Shown: piece after piece, positions 42,876-55,286 of the stretch
Layout: each line of letters starts with the position of its first letter
Numbering within the stretch: the first letter of the stretch is position 1
Assembly: GCF_051020765.1 (NCBI RefSeq)
Contig: NC_134933.1
Location: 2,418,001 to 2,482,000 of the forward strand
DNA length: 64,000 nt
Source of the DNA: Lasioglossum baleicum
Taxonomy: Eukaryota; Arthropoda; Insecta; Hymenoptera; Halictidae
Direction of reading: 5' to 3'
Notes under the pieces: model-generated
The model's input: the letters and a program-made list of their open reading frames with translations, nothing else
Told to the model about the DNA's origin: nothing
The model's database searches: none
Translations under genes and position numbers: made by a program

Positions 42876-44292
42876 GGGTGACTCTCCAAGAGCAACACAA
42901 AGAACTTCCCGATTAGTTAGTTGTAGTATATTATTATCATTATTAAGTGTACATTTCAAGAAGATTATAGGTTTCCAGGGAAATTCAATAGTTTTCTACT
43001 TATCAAAATGTTTGCTATATGGCGTCGCATTAAACCAATATCGTAGGTTCGTTGCTCGCTTGGTTCCTTGTTATAGCATACTAATGTTGCAAAATAAATT
43101 GTCTTAATCATTATAGTTTTTCGCAAACGATACAACTCATCATTATCCGGGTTTGCAGTATTGATCCTGGTTTTCTTCGATACTGTTAATTTAAATTGTC
43201 CCACAATATATAAACCGCGCTCAACTTTGAAACTCTGCTCAATGCTACATACAACATTTGTAAAGTAGGCCTTTCTCATTTTTGAAAATCCAAACATACT
43301 TTCTCGTATGTTTGTCCCTGACTTTTATGAATCGTAATCGCTTCAGCAGGAACCACTGGAAATTGACTACGTGTGATTTGACATTTTTCCTCACTCGACA
43401 TATCAACTTGATTCGATATTTTTATTATTGGTGTAAAATTTTGATCAATATTTGCATTTTTCATATAATCACGATAACGAGTTCTTACTTTCACTCCTAC
43501 TCTGGCCAATTGAAAATCTAACCACAATATAGACGGAATTTTAGTATTTTCTTGAAAAGTAATAAATTTTAATATTCCGCATGTGTGTGTGTGCTCCATT
43601 AACCAATCCGTTTTCAACATCAATGTTATTAATAATTATCATATAGTTTATATTAATTTTCAATTTAATCTCAGTTAATAATCCGTTTTGAACTGATTGT
43701 TTTTTTAAAGATTGTAATACACATTTTTTTTTGTACTTTCATCGGTATTCTTTGAAAATGTATTCTCGGGAGTAGAGATGATTAACTCACTCTTGCATTG
43801 GGATCATTTTCGATTATTGTAAGCGGAAACAGCATCGTAAGGTACAAAAAAAAATAAAAAAAAATTTTTTTTTTAAATTTTTAAAAAATCGAAAAAAAAT
43901 TTTTTTGTGTAATTACGTTTGTTTCTTCGGTGGAAACTTTCCGTTCTCTCGTATAAATTGCATTGTTGAATGAACTTCTTTCGAAAAAACTAAAAAAACT
44001 AAAAAACTACTTGACCAAGATGGACCAAAATCTAATCAGCTCTAAGTTACAGCGGGGCACATCGATTGCATCATTCATCATTCTGATCGCGTTGTTACTT
44101 TTTCAGAAAACGTTAACGAAAAATTTGATACCATAGAAACAGACATACGCACACACACACACATACGAACATTTTGCTGAAAATAGTCTAAAATGACTCC
44201 AATGACCATGAAACGTGAAGATCTGCTAAAAAATCGATTTTCGATTTTCGGGGTCATTACAATAACTTCCCTATAAAATCGGGAAGTTAAAA
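42876..44292 (-). mobile_element. Helitron-like 3' fragment, left (inverted) arm
   Basis: This arm is an inverted, diverged copy of 44824-46196. On minus it runs from AACTTCCCGATTTTATAGGG, through non-coding sequence and a helicase fragment, to a TCGGGAAGTTCTTTGTGTTG and GGAGAGTCAC hairpin-like tail. The Pif1-type helicase identifies a rolling-circle element. The Rep nuclease and most of the helicase are missing. Confidence 0.75.
43160..43617 (-). pseudogene. Helitron Pif1-like helicase, C-terminal fragment (left arm)
   Basis: The minus frame from 43623 includes GVKVRTRYRDYMKNANIDQN and the helicase motif PAEAITIHKSQGQTYEKVCL, which in Pif1 helicases lies near the C-terminus. A frameshift then breaks it. 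The sister piece at 45467-45895 is intact further, through LYVALSRVSKLSAVYI. Confidence 0.8.
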
Positions 44293-44823
44293 ATATGACA
44301 AAGGGAATGTGTAGCAAATAAGAAGTTGTCAGTCTTTCACGGAAAGAGAACGTAAAGATGAAGTTAATGTACAGTTAATCAACTAAGAAAATTTCAGCTG
44401 TATAAATAAAAACTTGTTTTCTGGAAACCGGGCGATTAAAACTAATTGTGATAGCTTATTGTTGCACGGTAACTCAAGCAAGCATTGAATACCAGCATGC
44501 ATTTGAAAACAGGAATGAAACTCGATCATATTGTTGTAAAGTTGCGGAAAATTGCATTATATGTAATACATACCATCTACTGCTATTGAAACCTTGCTCT
44601 GCCGGTAATTTCTTTATTTGATTATCCAATTTCCAATTAAACTCAGTTTTCATTTGAAAACATAACAGCCATCCTGGTTCGTCCTCGTATGGCACGGCGC
44701 GGCGATCTCCGAAGAAGGAAATAATTACAAAACGAGAGAGAAAGATCGCAACGTAGACTTCAAGAAATGAAACTATAGCACTTGTTTCGAGTTGAGTTTG
44801 TCTTAAACTTTTGTTTGATTATT
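44293..44823. other. Spacer between inverted Helitron arms
   Basis: 531 bp that is not shared between the arms and holds no recognisable gene. Candidate target DNA, or a deletion junction between two insertions. Confidence 0.5.
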
Positions 44824-44943
44824 AACTTCCCGATTTTATAGGGAAGTTATTGTAATGACCCCGAAAATCGAAAATCGATTTTTTAGCAGATCTACACGTT
44901 TCAAGGTCATTGCAGACATATTAGACTATTTTCAGCAAAATGT

Positions 44944-44984
<41 letters not shown>

Positions 44985-46196
44985 CGCACGCGTATGGCCG
45001 TTTCTATGTAATCAAATTTTTCGTTAACGTTTTCAGAAAAAGTAACAACGCGATCAGAATGATGAATGATGCAATCGATGTGCCCCTCTGTAACTTAGAG
45101 CTGATTAGATTTTGGTCCATTTTGGTCAAGTAGTTTTTTAGTTTTTTTAGTTTTTTTCGAAAGAAGTTCATTCAACAATGCAATTTATACGAGAGAACGG
45201 AAAGTTTCCACCGAAGAAACAAACGTAATTATACAAAAAATTTTTTTGTCTTACGACGAATTTTACGCTTACAATAATCGAAAATTATCCCAATGCAAGA
45301 GTGAGTTAATCATCTCTACTGCCGAGAATACATTTTCGAAGAATATCGATGAAAGTACAAAAAAAATGTATATTACAATCTTTAAAAACACAATCAGTTC
45401 AAAACGAATTATTAACTGAGATTAAATTGAAAATTAATATAAACTATATGATAATTATTAATAACATTGATGTTGAAAACGGATTGGTTAATGAAGCACA
45501 CATGCGGAATATTAAAATTTATTACTTTTCAAGAAAATACTAAAATTCCGTCTATATTTTGGTTAGATTTTCAATTGGCCAGAGTAGGAGTGAAAGTAAG
45601 AACTCGTTATCGTGATTATATGAAAAATGCCAATATTGATCATTTAGCACCAATAATAAAAATATCGAATCAAGTAAATATGTCGAGAGAGGAAAAATAT
45701 CAAATCACACGTAGTCAATTTCCAGTGGTTCCTGCTGAAGCGATTACGATTCATAAAAGTCAGGGACAAACATACGAGAAAGTATGTTTGGATTTTAAAA
45801 AATCAGAAAGGCGAACTTTACAAATTTTGTATGTAGCACTGAGCAGAGTTTCAAAATTGAGCGCGGTTTATATATCTTGGGACAATTTAAATTAACAGTA
45901 TCGAAGAAAACCAAGATCAATACTGCAAACCCGGATAATGAGGAGTTGTATCGTTTGCGAAAAACTAATTAAGACAATTTATTTTGCAACATTAGTATAC
46001 TATAACAAGGAACCAAGCGAGCAACGAGCCTACGATGTTGGTTTAATGCGACGCCATATAGCAAACATTTTGATAAGTAGAAAACTATTGAATTTCCCTG
46101 AAAACGTATAATCTTCTTAAAACGTACACTTAATAATGATAATAATATACTGCAACTAACGAATCGGGAAGTTCTTTGTGTGGCTCGTGGAGAGTC
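44824..46196 (+). mobile_element. Helitron-like 3' fragment, right arm
   Basis: It begins with a hairpin AACTTCCCGATTTTATAGGGAAGTT-like tip (AACTTCCC paired with GGGAAGTT) and carries a GT/GC microsatellite (44945-44990). The helicase fragment comes next, and it ends near ATCGGGAAGTTC followed by GTGTGGCT...AGTCACAC, which can fold. A short terminal stem is usual at the 3' end of Helitrons. Confidence 0.75.
45467..45895 (+). pseudogene. Helitron Pif1-like helicase, C-terminal fragment (right arm)
   Basis: 142 codons contain PAEAITIHKSQGQTYEKVCL and LYVALSRVSKLSAVYISWD, the last two conserved helicase motifs, and end in a natural stop. Walker A and B motifs and the upstream Rep domain are absent. 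The frame is open but starts in the middle of the domain, so it is a non-functional remnant. It is about 90% like the inverted copy by eye. Confidence 0.85.
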
Positions 46197-46204
46197 ACAC
46201 ACCA

Positions 46205-46315
46205 AATAACATCCGTACCACTAACCCTCTCGCGAGCTCGCAAAGCGAGCGAGCTACGACAACCCTACTTGCGAAGCTCGCGAAGCGAGCGAGCAACAAC
46301 ACCGCTCTAGTTTAA
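46205..46315. repeat. Short GCGAGCGAGC direct repeats
   Basis: Two copies of a unit with GAAGCTCGCGAAGCGAGCGA or its variant, about 35 bp apart. They resemble the cores of the 32.3-32.7 kb tandem array. Confidence 0.5.
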
Positions 46316-46629
46316 TGTTGGAATCCAACGATAATATTATACAGACAGGCTATGGTGAGACTTCGACCGTAGGAGCAGATATTTCGTTGCCTGGCCCAAG
46401 TGGTTTATGACACCCCCACTTAAGAAAAGGGACCTAAGGTTTTTCCAGGGACGAACCAGTCAGTCGTCGCTCTTATACAGTACAGTACACATCACAGCAT
46501 CTTTTACGCTACAGCATTAGCTTTACCTTATTTCAATACAGTTTATGTCTTTTTTCCATTCACATTACGATCACTGTTTAATCCACTGTGTAACTTTATT
46601 TGCGTTTAATAAAATAAAGTTTTCCAACA
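46316..46629 (+). repeat. Solo LTR, TTTAA target duplication
   Basis: 314 bp starting TGTTGGAATCC and ending TTCCAACA, so short inverted tips, flanked by TTTAA on both sides (46311-46315 and 46630-46634). AATAAAATAAAG near the end gives plus-strand polyadenylation. Short size and tips suit a Copia-type element whose body was lost by recombination. Confidence 0.8.
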
Positions 46630-46634
46630 TTTAA

Positions 46635-47382
46635 CAATCAATTTTTGAGTTTGAACATTTACAGAGTTTGTCTTAAACTAGTCTTAAACAATCATAACAC
46701 AAGCTTTCAACTCCATCGTTATTTAATTTTCCATTAATCAATTCATCGAAAAGCATTTCTATTAATTTGCAATTAAAGATCATGGCCGTTGAGAAAGTGA
46801 ATAAAAGATGTCACCGTTGTTGTCGTTTGAAACTTTAATTGTCCATTTAGTTTCTTGCATAATAAACGAGCATCTTGCACTCATCTCAAAACCATATAAT
46901 CATTTCTTTTTGTTACGTTCCGAGAACAGTTTGACGTTGGATATTAACGAACTTCCTGAGGCTGCCATACGTCTTGCACAATCATCATGATTAGATTTAA
47001 TAGCAATCCACACTGGCATTGTCCACGTTGTACTTACACTTCATGTAGGTGAAGACAAGAACTGCATTTCCTCTTACTCTATTTCTTCTTCGCGTTATTC
47101 GTGCAATGGGTATCTGCAAGATTTTAAACGCACGTTTAAAAAATTATGCAATTGTGCAATTTGAAACAGTTCAGAGATTGAAATCATTTAACAATGTCGG
47201 TATATCATCTTCAATCTTGAACAGACATTGTTAATCAGTAGGCTGCGGATTTCATGCAATTATGACGAAAATGTTTAGGTGCATTTTGACGGAGACGTTA
47301 TTTTCAATGAATTAAAATTATATATACGTAAGAAATAAATCTTTACTAATCAATTACTAAACATTTAAGAAATGAGGTATTA
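46635..47382. other. No recognisable gene; one MITE-end fragment
   Basis: AT-rich. A left end of the AGACTGCGGATCTT family (TAGGCTGCGGATTTCATGCA) is at about 47240-47260 without a clear right end. Small ORFs are not credible. Confidence 0.4.
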
Positions 47383-48034
47383 CACTAACGAGCATAACTG
47401 ATTCAACACACTTTAAATCAGAATAACTTTTTCATGAATGGACCAAAGGACTTCAATTTCTCTGTAAGGGTAGAAGAATTAGTTTAGTAAATAAGATCTA
47501 AAAAATATTTTGAAAAAAATGCATTTGGTCGGGATTGCGTATAAAAATAGTAAAAATTGATTTTTACTACTTTTTTAGCTGGGCCAATAACGAAAATTTA
47601 AAAGATGTGTTTGGTTAACTCGTCTAAATTATATACGCTCCGAAAATTTCATTGAAATCGGTTAATTGGTTTACAAAAGTGGTAAAAAGGCTGCAAATCT
47701 TGAAAAATTGCAATTTTTACCACTTTTGATCGTTTATAACTCGTAAACCAATTAACCAATTTTGATGAAATTTTCGGAGCGTATATAATTTATACCATTT
47801 GTGACCAAACAGATCTTTTAAATTTTCGTTATTGGCCCAGCTAAAAAAGTAGTGAAAATCAATTTTTACTATTTTTTTCGCAATCCCGACCAAATGCATT
47901 TTGTCAAAATATTTTTTAGACCTCATTTACTAAACTAATTCTTCTAGCCTTACAGAGAAATTAAAGTCCTTTGGTCCATTCATAAAAAAGTTATTCTGAT
48001 TTAAAGTGTGTTGAATCAGTTATGCTCGTTAGTG
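47383..48034. mobile_element. Tc1/mariner-type foldback element
   Basis: 652-bp palindrome with tips CACTAACGAGCATAACTGAT and its complement and a TA duplication on each side. The arms are about 300 bp and match with few differences (GGTCGGGATTGCG, GGCCAATAACGAAAATTT). It has no ORF and could form one long hairpin if transcribed. Confidence 0.85.
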
Positions 48035-48116
48035 TATATCAGTTTCATATCCATAAAATGAAACAAATCATTGTGTAGAATGGAATTATTCTGGGTCGGA
48101 ACAAATGTTTAATTTT

Positions 48117-48149
48117 CAAGTTAAAACAGCCCCGACTGCAAAGGGTTAA
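48117..48149. mobile_element. piggyBac-like terminal fragment
   Basis: The complement reads TTAACCCTTTGCAGTCGGGG. The same tip in the other orientation starts at 53092 (TTAACCCTTTGCAGTCGGAG). TTAA borders and CCCTTTGC tips suggest piggyBac-type non-autonomous elements whose other ends are lost or unrecognised. Confidence 0.5.
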
Positions 48150-48199
48150 AAAAAGTTATCGTCATTTTAAGAGTGTCCGTTTATTAATGGGAGTTATTG

Positions 48200-48983
48200 T
48201 ATGACAATTGTAAATTTGGGAATTCTCTCTCTCTCGAACGAACGAACGAAATTGAATCGCAGCGATTACATGCACTCCCGATCGCTCGCTGCCGCGGACG
48301 GTTAGTGTACTCCGCTAATTGCACGCGGCATGATTTGATGGGCCGCTGGAAAAATGCGCTCCAGATAAACCGGTGAATTTATGTATTCATAAAAGCAGGG
48401 CCGGTCTGTTCGACGCCCCGCCGATAAATAGAAAACGACAACGAACCGCGCGATGATATTTTATACGCGCGACCCCACGTGCCCGGAACCGGACAGGTGG
48501 AATTGGAAACCGAGTTCATTCCGTCAAGTATATTTCACGCGATCCCGGCTACACCGTTCCGATGTTTGATATTGATATTTTTTGTCCAATTCTTTCTTTC
48601 GCACGAATGTTCACGCTCGAACATATTTGATCGCTCGTGTACACTTACAACTAGACAACAGACATTCATGCAAAATAAAATTGTCCTACATAGATGATGG
48701 GAAGCAGAAATTCAATCAAAATGAATTTCACCCATTACATAATTACACTGTCCAACAAATTTCAACTTTTTTTATGTTTCCAATATACTGTTGGGTTTAA
48801 ACATGTTTAAACAATCATAATATATTAGTATTGGGTAACACTGGATTCAGGAAAGTCTGTAGAATCTTTTGCTGTAAAGAATAATTCAATATCTTTTATA
48901 ATAACATCACAATATTTGTTTAAAGTTGAAAAATACGTTTTTGTTCAGTCATGTTTCTCAGAAACTGTGCGCATAGGAAAAAA
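48200..48983. other. GC-rich non-coding stretch, then AT-rich DNA
   Basis: 48230-48570 has balanced composition, no long ORF, a GAAC tetramer run and a pattern (GGCATGATTTGATGGGCCGC, CCGGTGAATTTATG) unlike nearby repeats. It could be conserved host regulatory DNA. The remainder is AT-rich with nothing recognisable. Confidence 0.3.
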
Positions 48984-49273
48984 TTAACTCGGCGTTAGTT
49001 AGGTGGGGTCTCACAGACCCCAGAGATTTTAGATTGATTGTAACATTGTAAAGATGTTTCATTAGTTAAGTATTTTTGAATAATAAAAATTTAATTTCGT
49101 GGATCTGCGTTTTTACTCTGATAAAATGCAAGCCTGTTAAGCAGTACCTAATCTTATAATTATGAAAAAGGTATTTTTTTATTTCTATAATGCAATATAT
49201 TATTTCGGTGGGTCTGTGAGACCCCACCTTACCACTTACGATACATTTTCCCACCTTACCAACGCCGGATTAA
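48984..49273. mobile_element. TTAA-flanked MITE, piggyBac-like
   Basis: 290 bp bounded by TTAA. The tips CTCGGCGTTAG and TCCGGCGTTGG are inverted, and both are followed by a GTGGGGTCTCACAGACC block. Non-coding. The TTAA duplication suggests piggyBac (Kolobok is possible). Confidence 0.7.
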
Positions 49274-49640
49274 GGGCAGATTCGGAATCAGCGCAAAAAA
49301 GTCTATAAGATCCACCCAACAGTATATTGAAAACATTTTTGGTGGTGGACAGTGTTATCTTGGTACCTTGGAAATGATAATGTTCTTAGATTCTTCCAGG
49401 TATGCGTATACGTATATTTCGGACCTTGTGTGACCGTGATGGTCATTATGATTGCATACAGGGTATAAGTATTACATTGTACCAAAAGTTTCTTTCGAAA
49501 TGTGTTCCTTTAATATTGCTAAATAAATATTAGGTTACGTTCATTTTTAAGAAGAGTTCAGGCCAGGCATTGTATTTTTAAAGAATGAAACGACAGGTTG
49601 TTTGTTGGCACTGTACGTTGCCAAAATAAATTTTGGTAAT
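49274..49640. other. No recognisable gene
   Basis: AT-rich, with no convincing frame or repeat structure. Confidence 0.5.
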
Positions 49641-51862
49641 TATTTACGAAGAAGCACTCCTCTCCTGATGAAATTTAAATATGTTATAAATTTCGACATT
49701 TTGAACAATTTTTTCCTTTTCCAATATAGTGTGTCGCCTTTAGTTTTCGAGATACATATTCGCTAAGAACTATTGCTAATATTGTATTGAATTTTCTGTA
49801 TTCTTGCACGCTCCGTGGTAACGTATTTAAGCCTGCTGCCGCGCGACGTCTGTTTAATTCTTTTTTGTAAACACGCTGCGGAGATGAGGGAGAGAACAGG
49901 GGCTCACTCTCGTCATACATATATAAGGTGACATTTCAATTTTGAAAGACTGTTAACAAAAAAAAAAATAAACAGACGCCGCGTCGCACAGTGTGACGAA
50001 TGGCCTTTCTAGCTGGACAAAATTAACTTTCAAATAAACAAAAACTAACTGTGCCAATATTATCTAAAATAACCATGTATTAAAACCCTTGAATATTAAA
50101 ACTTAAAATTCTTTTGTTGTATGTCTACAGAACGTGTAAACTTCACCTCAAAGGCGGACGCCTAACCTATAAATGAATGGGCACATTGCCATACGCGGTA
50201 GAAATATGTTAAAATGTACTAAGGAGTATTTAAATTTCCTATGTATGATGTGTATGTGTGGATATAGCATCTCAAAACATGTATTTTCACTTTAGTAATT
50301 CCAAATTATCGATAGCATTCCTCTAGTTTTGTAAATTAAGTGTCACAGACGGTACTTATTTATCCACAGAAACGCCCATGTTACTCCTCTTCGTTAATGA
50401 ATTAGTATATGCCCCACGTCGCCCCACGCGATGATTTTTACATTATTATAAAGTAGAGATTCTCTAGTTTATTGTAGTACCAAAATTGGCTTGCTAAATG
50501 TTGACAAACTATACTAATTTTTACAATGAAGTTACGTCGTTTTACGTTCGCGCTCGTGACAATCACAGCACGGGCCGGGCGTTTCGAACGCAACCGATGC
50601 CATATGCCATCGTCAGTTAGCGGTTTGTTTAGTCTACTCGTTGAAACCTATGGATTGGTCTCGTTCATTGTATATTGAAGGAATAAACAATGATAATAGC
50701 CTCAAGTTTTCCTCTGAACTTTCTTCCTATGAAAATTCGTTTCTTCAGTCTCAGAGCGATCAGAGTACAGTGTACATCTCCCTTGCGTTTTTTCGTATAT
50801 CTTTCAGTTTTGTTATTTTTGATGTTGTTATAGTTTTATTTGTTACGTTACCACTTTATACGTGAAAACGTTATAACAAAATCTTCCAATATTTACTGCC
50901 TGTTATTTATTTTGATTTTGATTTTTATTTTGCTGTAAACCCAAAGTAAACTATTAGGTCGTAAAACAAATATGTACGTTTAGATATATTCTATTTACGC
51001 TTTTTTACAAGTTATTAGTTTTATAAAACAGTGGAGTCATAGTGTTGCATTTAAATTGACCAGAAGTGGCTTCCTATTTATCACAGACATTGTATATTAA
51101 TAATAAGTCATAAACAAATTCTTATAATTGGAAAATGTTCATGCATGCTACCGAACATTCCTATTTAATACTTTGATTTTGATTTCTGTTACTTCTTTTG
51201 TTTTATTTATATTTGTATTAAAATAATAAACAATAATATGAAGCAGAGTTGGTATTTATATAGTGAAACCTTATACTAAACCAAAGAATAATTCTTTCCC
51301 GTTAGAATATGTCTGAATCTCCAAAAAATAAATTAGTAAATTATATTTACATTCTTTTTGTCCATAATTAAAAATGATGTCTTCTTTGATAATATCTACC
51401 ACTTATTAAATCATTCTGTGATACATAGATCCTTTACTAACTTTGTTGTATTTTATATTTAGTTATAAATTACTTAAAATATATTGTTTAATTAACAAAA
51501 ACCAACTAAATGTTGTAAAAAGTTAATAATTATTCATATTTTGTACAACTATAAACATATTAATTGATAAATATAGAAAAATAGGCGATTTTTTTAGAAT
51601 TTAGTCTAGCTAAAAAGGCCATTCGTCACACTGTGCGTCGTAGCAGCCTTACGTTGCCACGGAGTGTGCAAGAATACGGAAAATTAAATACAGTATTAGC
51701 TATAGCTTTTGCGAATATCTCGAAAACGGAAAGCGACCACCCTAGGAAAAGGAAAAAGTTGTTCAAAATGTGTAGCTGCATAACTTATTTAAATCTCATC
51801 AAAATCGGAGAACAGTGTCTCCTTGTAAATAATTACCTAAATTTTTACTCCAGTAAATATTT
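49641..51862. mobile_element. Outer foldback with a CACAGTG element at its centre
   Basis: Arms 49641-49850 and 51641-51862 are inverted copies (AATAATTACC, TTGAACAATTTTT, TGCAAGAATAC, CCACGGAG.GTGCAAGAA on the complement). The 1.65-kb CACAGTG element sits close to the point of symmetry. The outer ends have no clear tips. Confidence 0.6.
49987..51635. mobile_element. Transib-like element with perfect CGTCG duplication
   Basis: CACAGTGTGACGAATGGCC and its complement form inverted ends of about 30 bp, flanked by CGTCG (49982-49986 and 51636-51640). On the left, 23 bp after CACAGTG comes ACAAAATTA. CGNCG duplications and CACAGTG tips match what is known of Transib. The 1.6-kb interior has no transposase; a short plus frame at 50641-50865 is hydrophobic and unrecognised. 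Confidence 0.75.
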
Positions 51863-51869
51863 CGATTAA

Positions 51870-53091
51870 ATATTTGTCAAAAAAACTTGTTGAACACGAC
51901 GGTAGATTTCGAGCGCGTGCGACGCGTAGAATGCTGATCGACTGCGGCAGTTTTTATTAACTCAATTTGTTCAAAGAGGTAACAGGAAAAATAACAGTAA
52001 TATAGTAGCTACAGAGAACATATGATGGAGGAGCGGCAAGAGGAAGAGAAGGTACGCGAGCGAAAGAGAAAATATAAAAAGGAAAAAAATGGGAGTGAGG
52101 GAAAAGAAGAGGGAACGTGGGTGTAATGATTGAAAGGAGTAGAGAGTGGTGAAACGAAGATATTGAAAATCTGTACACCTGAAAATCATGTTTCCCTTTT
52201 GTGGAAACAACAAAGGTCTTACTAGTACTTTTAATCGCGAATCAAGCGATAGGTAAATAATTTTAGTCGTTCAAGGCCGGAATTATAAAGGATGTTCCAT
52301 TAAGGGATGTTATTTTAAATTTCGCGCTACTTTTTATTTGTGAAGATTGGAGTTGTCACTCTTCGACGCGTGATCAGTAAAATTGAAAAGAAATTGTTAA
52401 TTCGAAACCAATCCTTTTTTTTATAATTTAGAATAACACTACTAATGGAAGACCCTGTATTATTCTCACTTTGCACAAACGATTTTGTTTATACATTAAA
52501 ACAAATCAAATAATGCGTATGTATTTTAAAGAAGAAATATTAAAAAAGGCTCTGTCCGAACTGAAACTTTACTCTCGAGAACTTTATTCGTTAAAATAAA
52601 TTTTGTACCTTATTATCATTATTATAAACGATCAGAAAAATGCCTTAATCCAAGCTAACATTATAATAAAAATTGTGTAGCTTGTTAACTGTGTGAAACT
52701 TGGTAGGTTTAAAGTTAAAGACGGTCTAGGGTGCATGCTTCAAATAGAACCTATTAAAATTCCATAACTCTTCCAATCTCTGGTTAGAATTGAATGCAGA
52801 TGCTTCATGGTCTGAAACTACTGACCCAGAACGATAAAGCCGCCTGATCTGCAATTTCTTGGAACGTTTCTGGTGTTTCATGGCGCTCGGGTTCCTTTGA
52901 GAGAAAGAAATACATATAGGAAGCGATAAAGAAGAGAGTGACTGAGAGAAAGAGAGAGAAGGCCGAAGTGGCTCGTAGGAAGATCCAAGATTGGCCAATC
53001 TACCTTTGTCTTTCGAGGCAAAGAAAATTCAAGCTCGTAATTCAATTTCGAAAAATCAAAGCGTAAAAACTTCGGCCTGGTTTAACCCTTT
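51870..53091. other. No firm gene; degenerate MITE and a possible minus ORF
   Basis: A purine-rich patch is at 52025-52140. Diverged inverted ends GATGTTCCATTAAGG and CTAATGGAAGACCCTG near 52287-52460 suggest an old Tc1/mariner-type MITE. A minus ORF (52726-52998; MKHQKRSKKLQIRRLYRSGS within) has plausible composition but no family resemblance. Confidence 0.3.
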
Positions 53092-53245
53092 GCAGTCGGA
53101 GCTATTTTAACTCTAAAACCAAAAATTCTAACTCTAAATTGATATAATAGCGCATACAATATCTAAATGTTTCTTCGTAATTAATTAGACATCAACATAT
53201 TTAATAATGCAGACAATATTTTGAATTTTAACAGTATCTACGACG

Positions 53246-53757
53246 CACAGTGGGACCTTTCGTCCAAATCGGAGACAAAATCAAAGAACTTTCGATAGAA
53301 ATGAGGTAGAGCGATGAAATTTTTTTTTAATTAAAGCTGAAACTTTGCAGAATATGGGAAAAATAGGGAGACTATGGTAAGAACGTTTTTGAACGTTGAG
53401 AAAATTCGTTAAACTTGCACAATTTCGAGAAAATTGTGGTTTTTTCCAATACCACGCGCGGAAAAAATTTTTTTTGAACATGCTGTACTTCATTTCCCGT
53501 AGATTTTTTCACGCTGATTTCAAATCTGGTCTCATAATTTTTCTACGACCTCAGGATATTGCAAAATCGATTTCTTGAAATTCTACATGTTTAACGAATT
53601 TTCTCAAGGTTAAAAAACGTTCGTATCATAATCTCCCTATTTTCCCCATATTCTGCAAAGTTTCAGTTTTAATTTTTAAAAAATTTCAACGCTCTACCTC
53701 ATTTCTATCGAAAGTTCTTTGATTTTGATACAGATTTCGTCGGTTTGGCCCACTGTT
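53246..53757. mobile_element. Transib-like foldback element, 512 bp
   Basis: It starts CACAGTGGGACC and ends GGGCCCACTGTT-like (one tip change), with CGACG on the left and CGTCG on the right. The arms are homologous to 35389-36078 beyond the spacer. The left tip has a 22-bp spacer and then ACAAAATCA. It is inserted just inside a piggyBac-like fragment (from 53092). Confidence 0.7.
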
Positions 53758-53770
53758 CGTCGCGTCGGCG

Positions 53771-55286
53771 CACAGTGGAAAATTTGGACCAGACTCGATC
53801 GTTTTCCCATTAATGTATCCATAAAGCACTGAAATTTGTCGGAAGTTTGAAATTCTGTTGACACGCTTTCATTTTTCAACGAATTCACCTATTAGTAATT
53901 GGTACCTTATTTACATACACTAACAGACTTTTGGTTTATGGAAGTTTTTTTAGCTAAGGTATACTTTTAAGAGAAATTCACTTTTGGACTATATACATTT
54001 TTTTAGTTATTAATATTTAAAGATAACCAACGATTCAGTCACTTTGTTTATGATTCTAAGACTTTGGTAATGACTTTGTTATACGCCTCTGTGCGACTAA
54101 GTGTTCATTTTGTGCCATTATGTTCTTTGAAGTTTTCTGATTAAGATGCAAGTAAAAATGGTTGCTACCACGTGCTACTCCGTGTTTTATAGTTGATCTA
54201 CGAAAAAATGGCCATCGCGCGCGCCCGAAAATCACAGCATTTCTCATATCCTGCATGTTCGCATTCGCTATATCTTCGTATTAACTTAAATAAATACTAA
54301 ATAATAATAATAAACACACAATATATACTAAAATAAGAAAACAGAATACACATGAAATTTAAATATTACATGTATACAGTGTAGGACAATAACTATGTCC
54401 ACTTTGAATATTACCTTTATTTGTAATAATATAAAAAAATTTTATCGACAACATTTGTGCGGTATAGAGGGCGACATGTTGTGACATAAACATTTTCTGC
54501 GTGGGTGGAGGCCTATGCCTCTATAGGAGATTTCAAGGTCACCTTGTTTTTTTTAAATCGAAAGATCTACTTTTTGTATCATGAATCGATAGACTATCGA
54601 ATTCTAAGTAAAAATGTATTGACCTCCATATGTCTTAAATGTAATAGTTAACGAGATATTATCGACACAATTTTCTTTCTTCTTTTGATAATATCTCGTT
54701 AACTATTAGGTTTAGGACATACGAAGGTCAACACTTTCATACTCAGAATTTGATACTCTATCGATCTATGGTATAAAAAAGGACATTTTGTTTTAAAAAA
54801 TCAAGGTGACCTTGAAACCTCCTCTATGCCACCACCCACGCAGAAAATGTTTGTACCACAACATGTCCCCCTCTGAACCGTGCAAATTTTGTTCATAACA
54901 TTTTTCCATACTATTATAAATAACGGAGATTATTCTTTGTAATAACTATTTTAAAAAGCTATTTTAAACGTAAATGATTACGCTTTTCGATAGTGTACAT
55001 AAAATAGACGAATAACGTTAAAATATTGATTATAACCCGCAGTACTTGATTGAGAAGTAGCTATAAACTTTACAATCTAATACGCTCCTCTTTATGGACA
55101 AATTTTGCACTCAAAACATCCGTTTCAGCAAAAACGGTATACAATACAAAAAGTAGAAATCTCAAGCTTTAAAATGGTTGTTTTTCATCCAATTTGAATA
55201 AATTTTAGCAAAGTTACAAGAGTTTCAATATTGAGCGAATTTTGAACTAGCTGTGGCCGCTGAAATCGGGCATACAGCCCACTGTG
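53771..55286. mobile_element. Transib-like element, 1.5 kb, with nested foldback
   Basis: CACAGTGGAAAATTTGG on the left and CCCACTGTG on the right, with CGGCG and CGACG next to them (a CGNCG pair differing at the middle base). It lies only 13 bp from the previous element. The interior holds a palindromic foldback (54410-54930) and no credible ORF. It lacks the CAAAAT block at the usual distance, so it is a different subfamily. Confidence 0.6.
54410..54930. mobile_element. Foldback element nested in a Transib-like element
   Basis: Arms of about 240 bp share ACATGTTGTG, AACATTTTCTGCGTGGGTGG and TTCAAGGTCACCTTG in inverted order around a centre near 54678. The tips are diverged, so borders are approximate. 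Confidence 0.75.
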
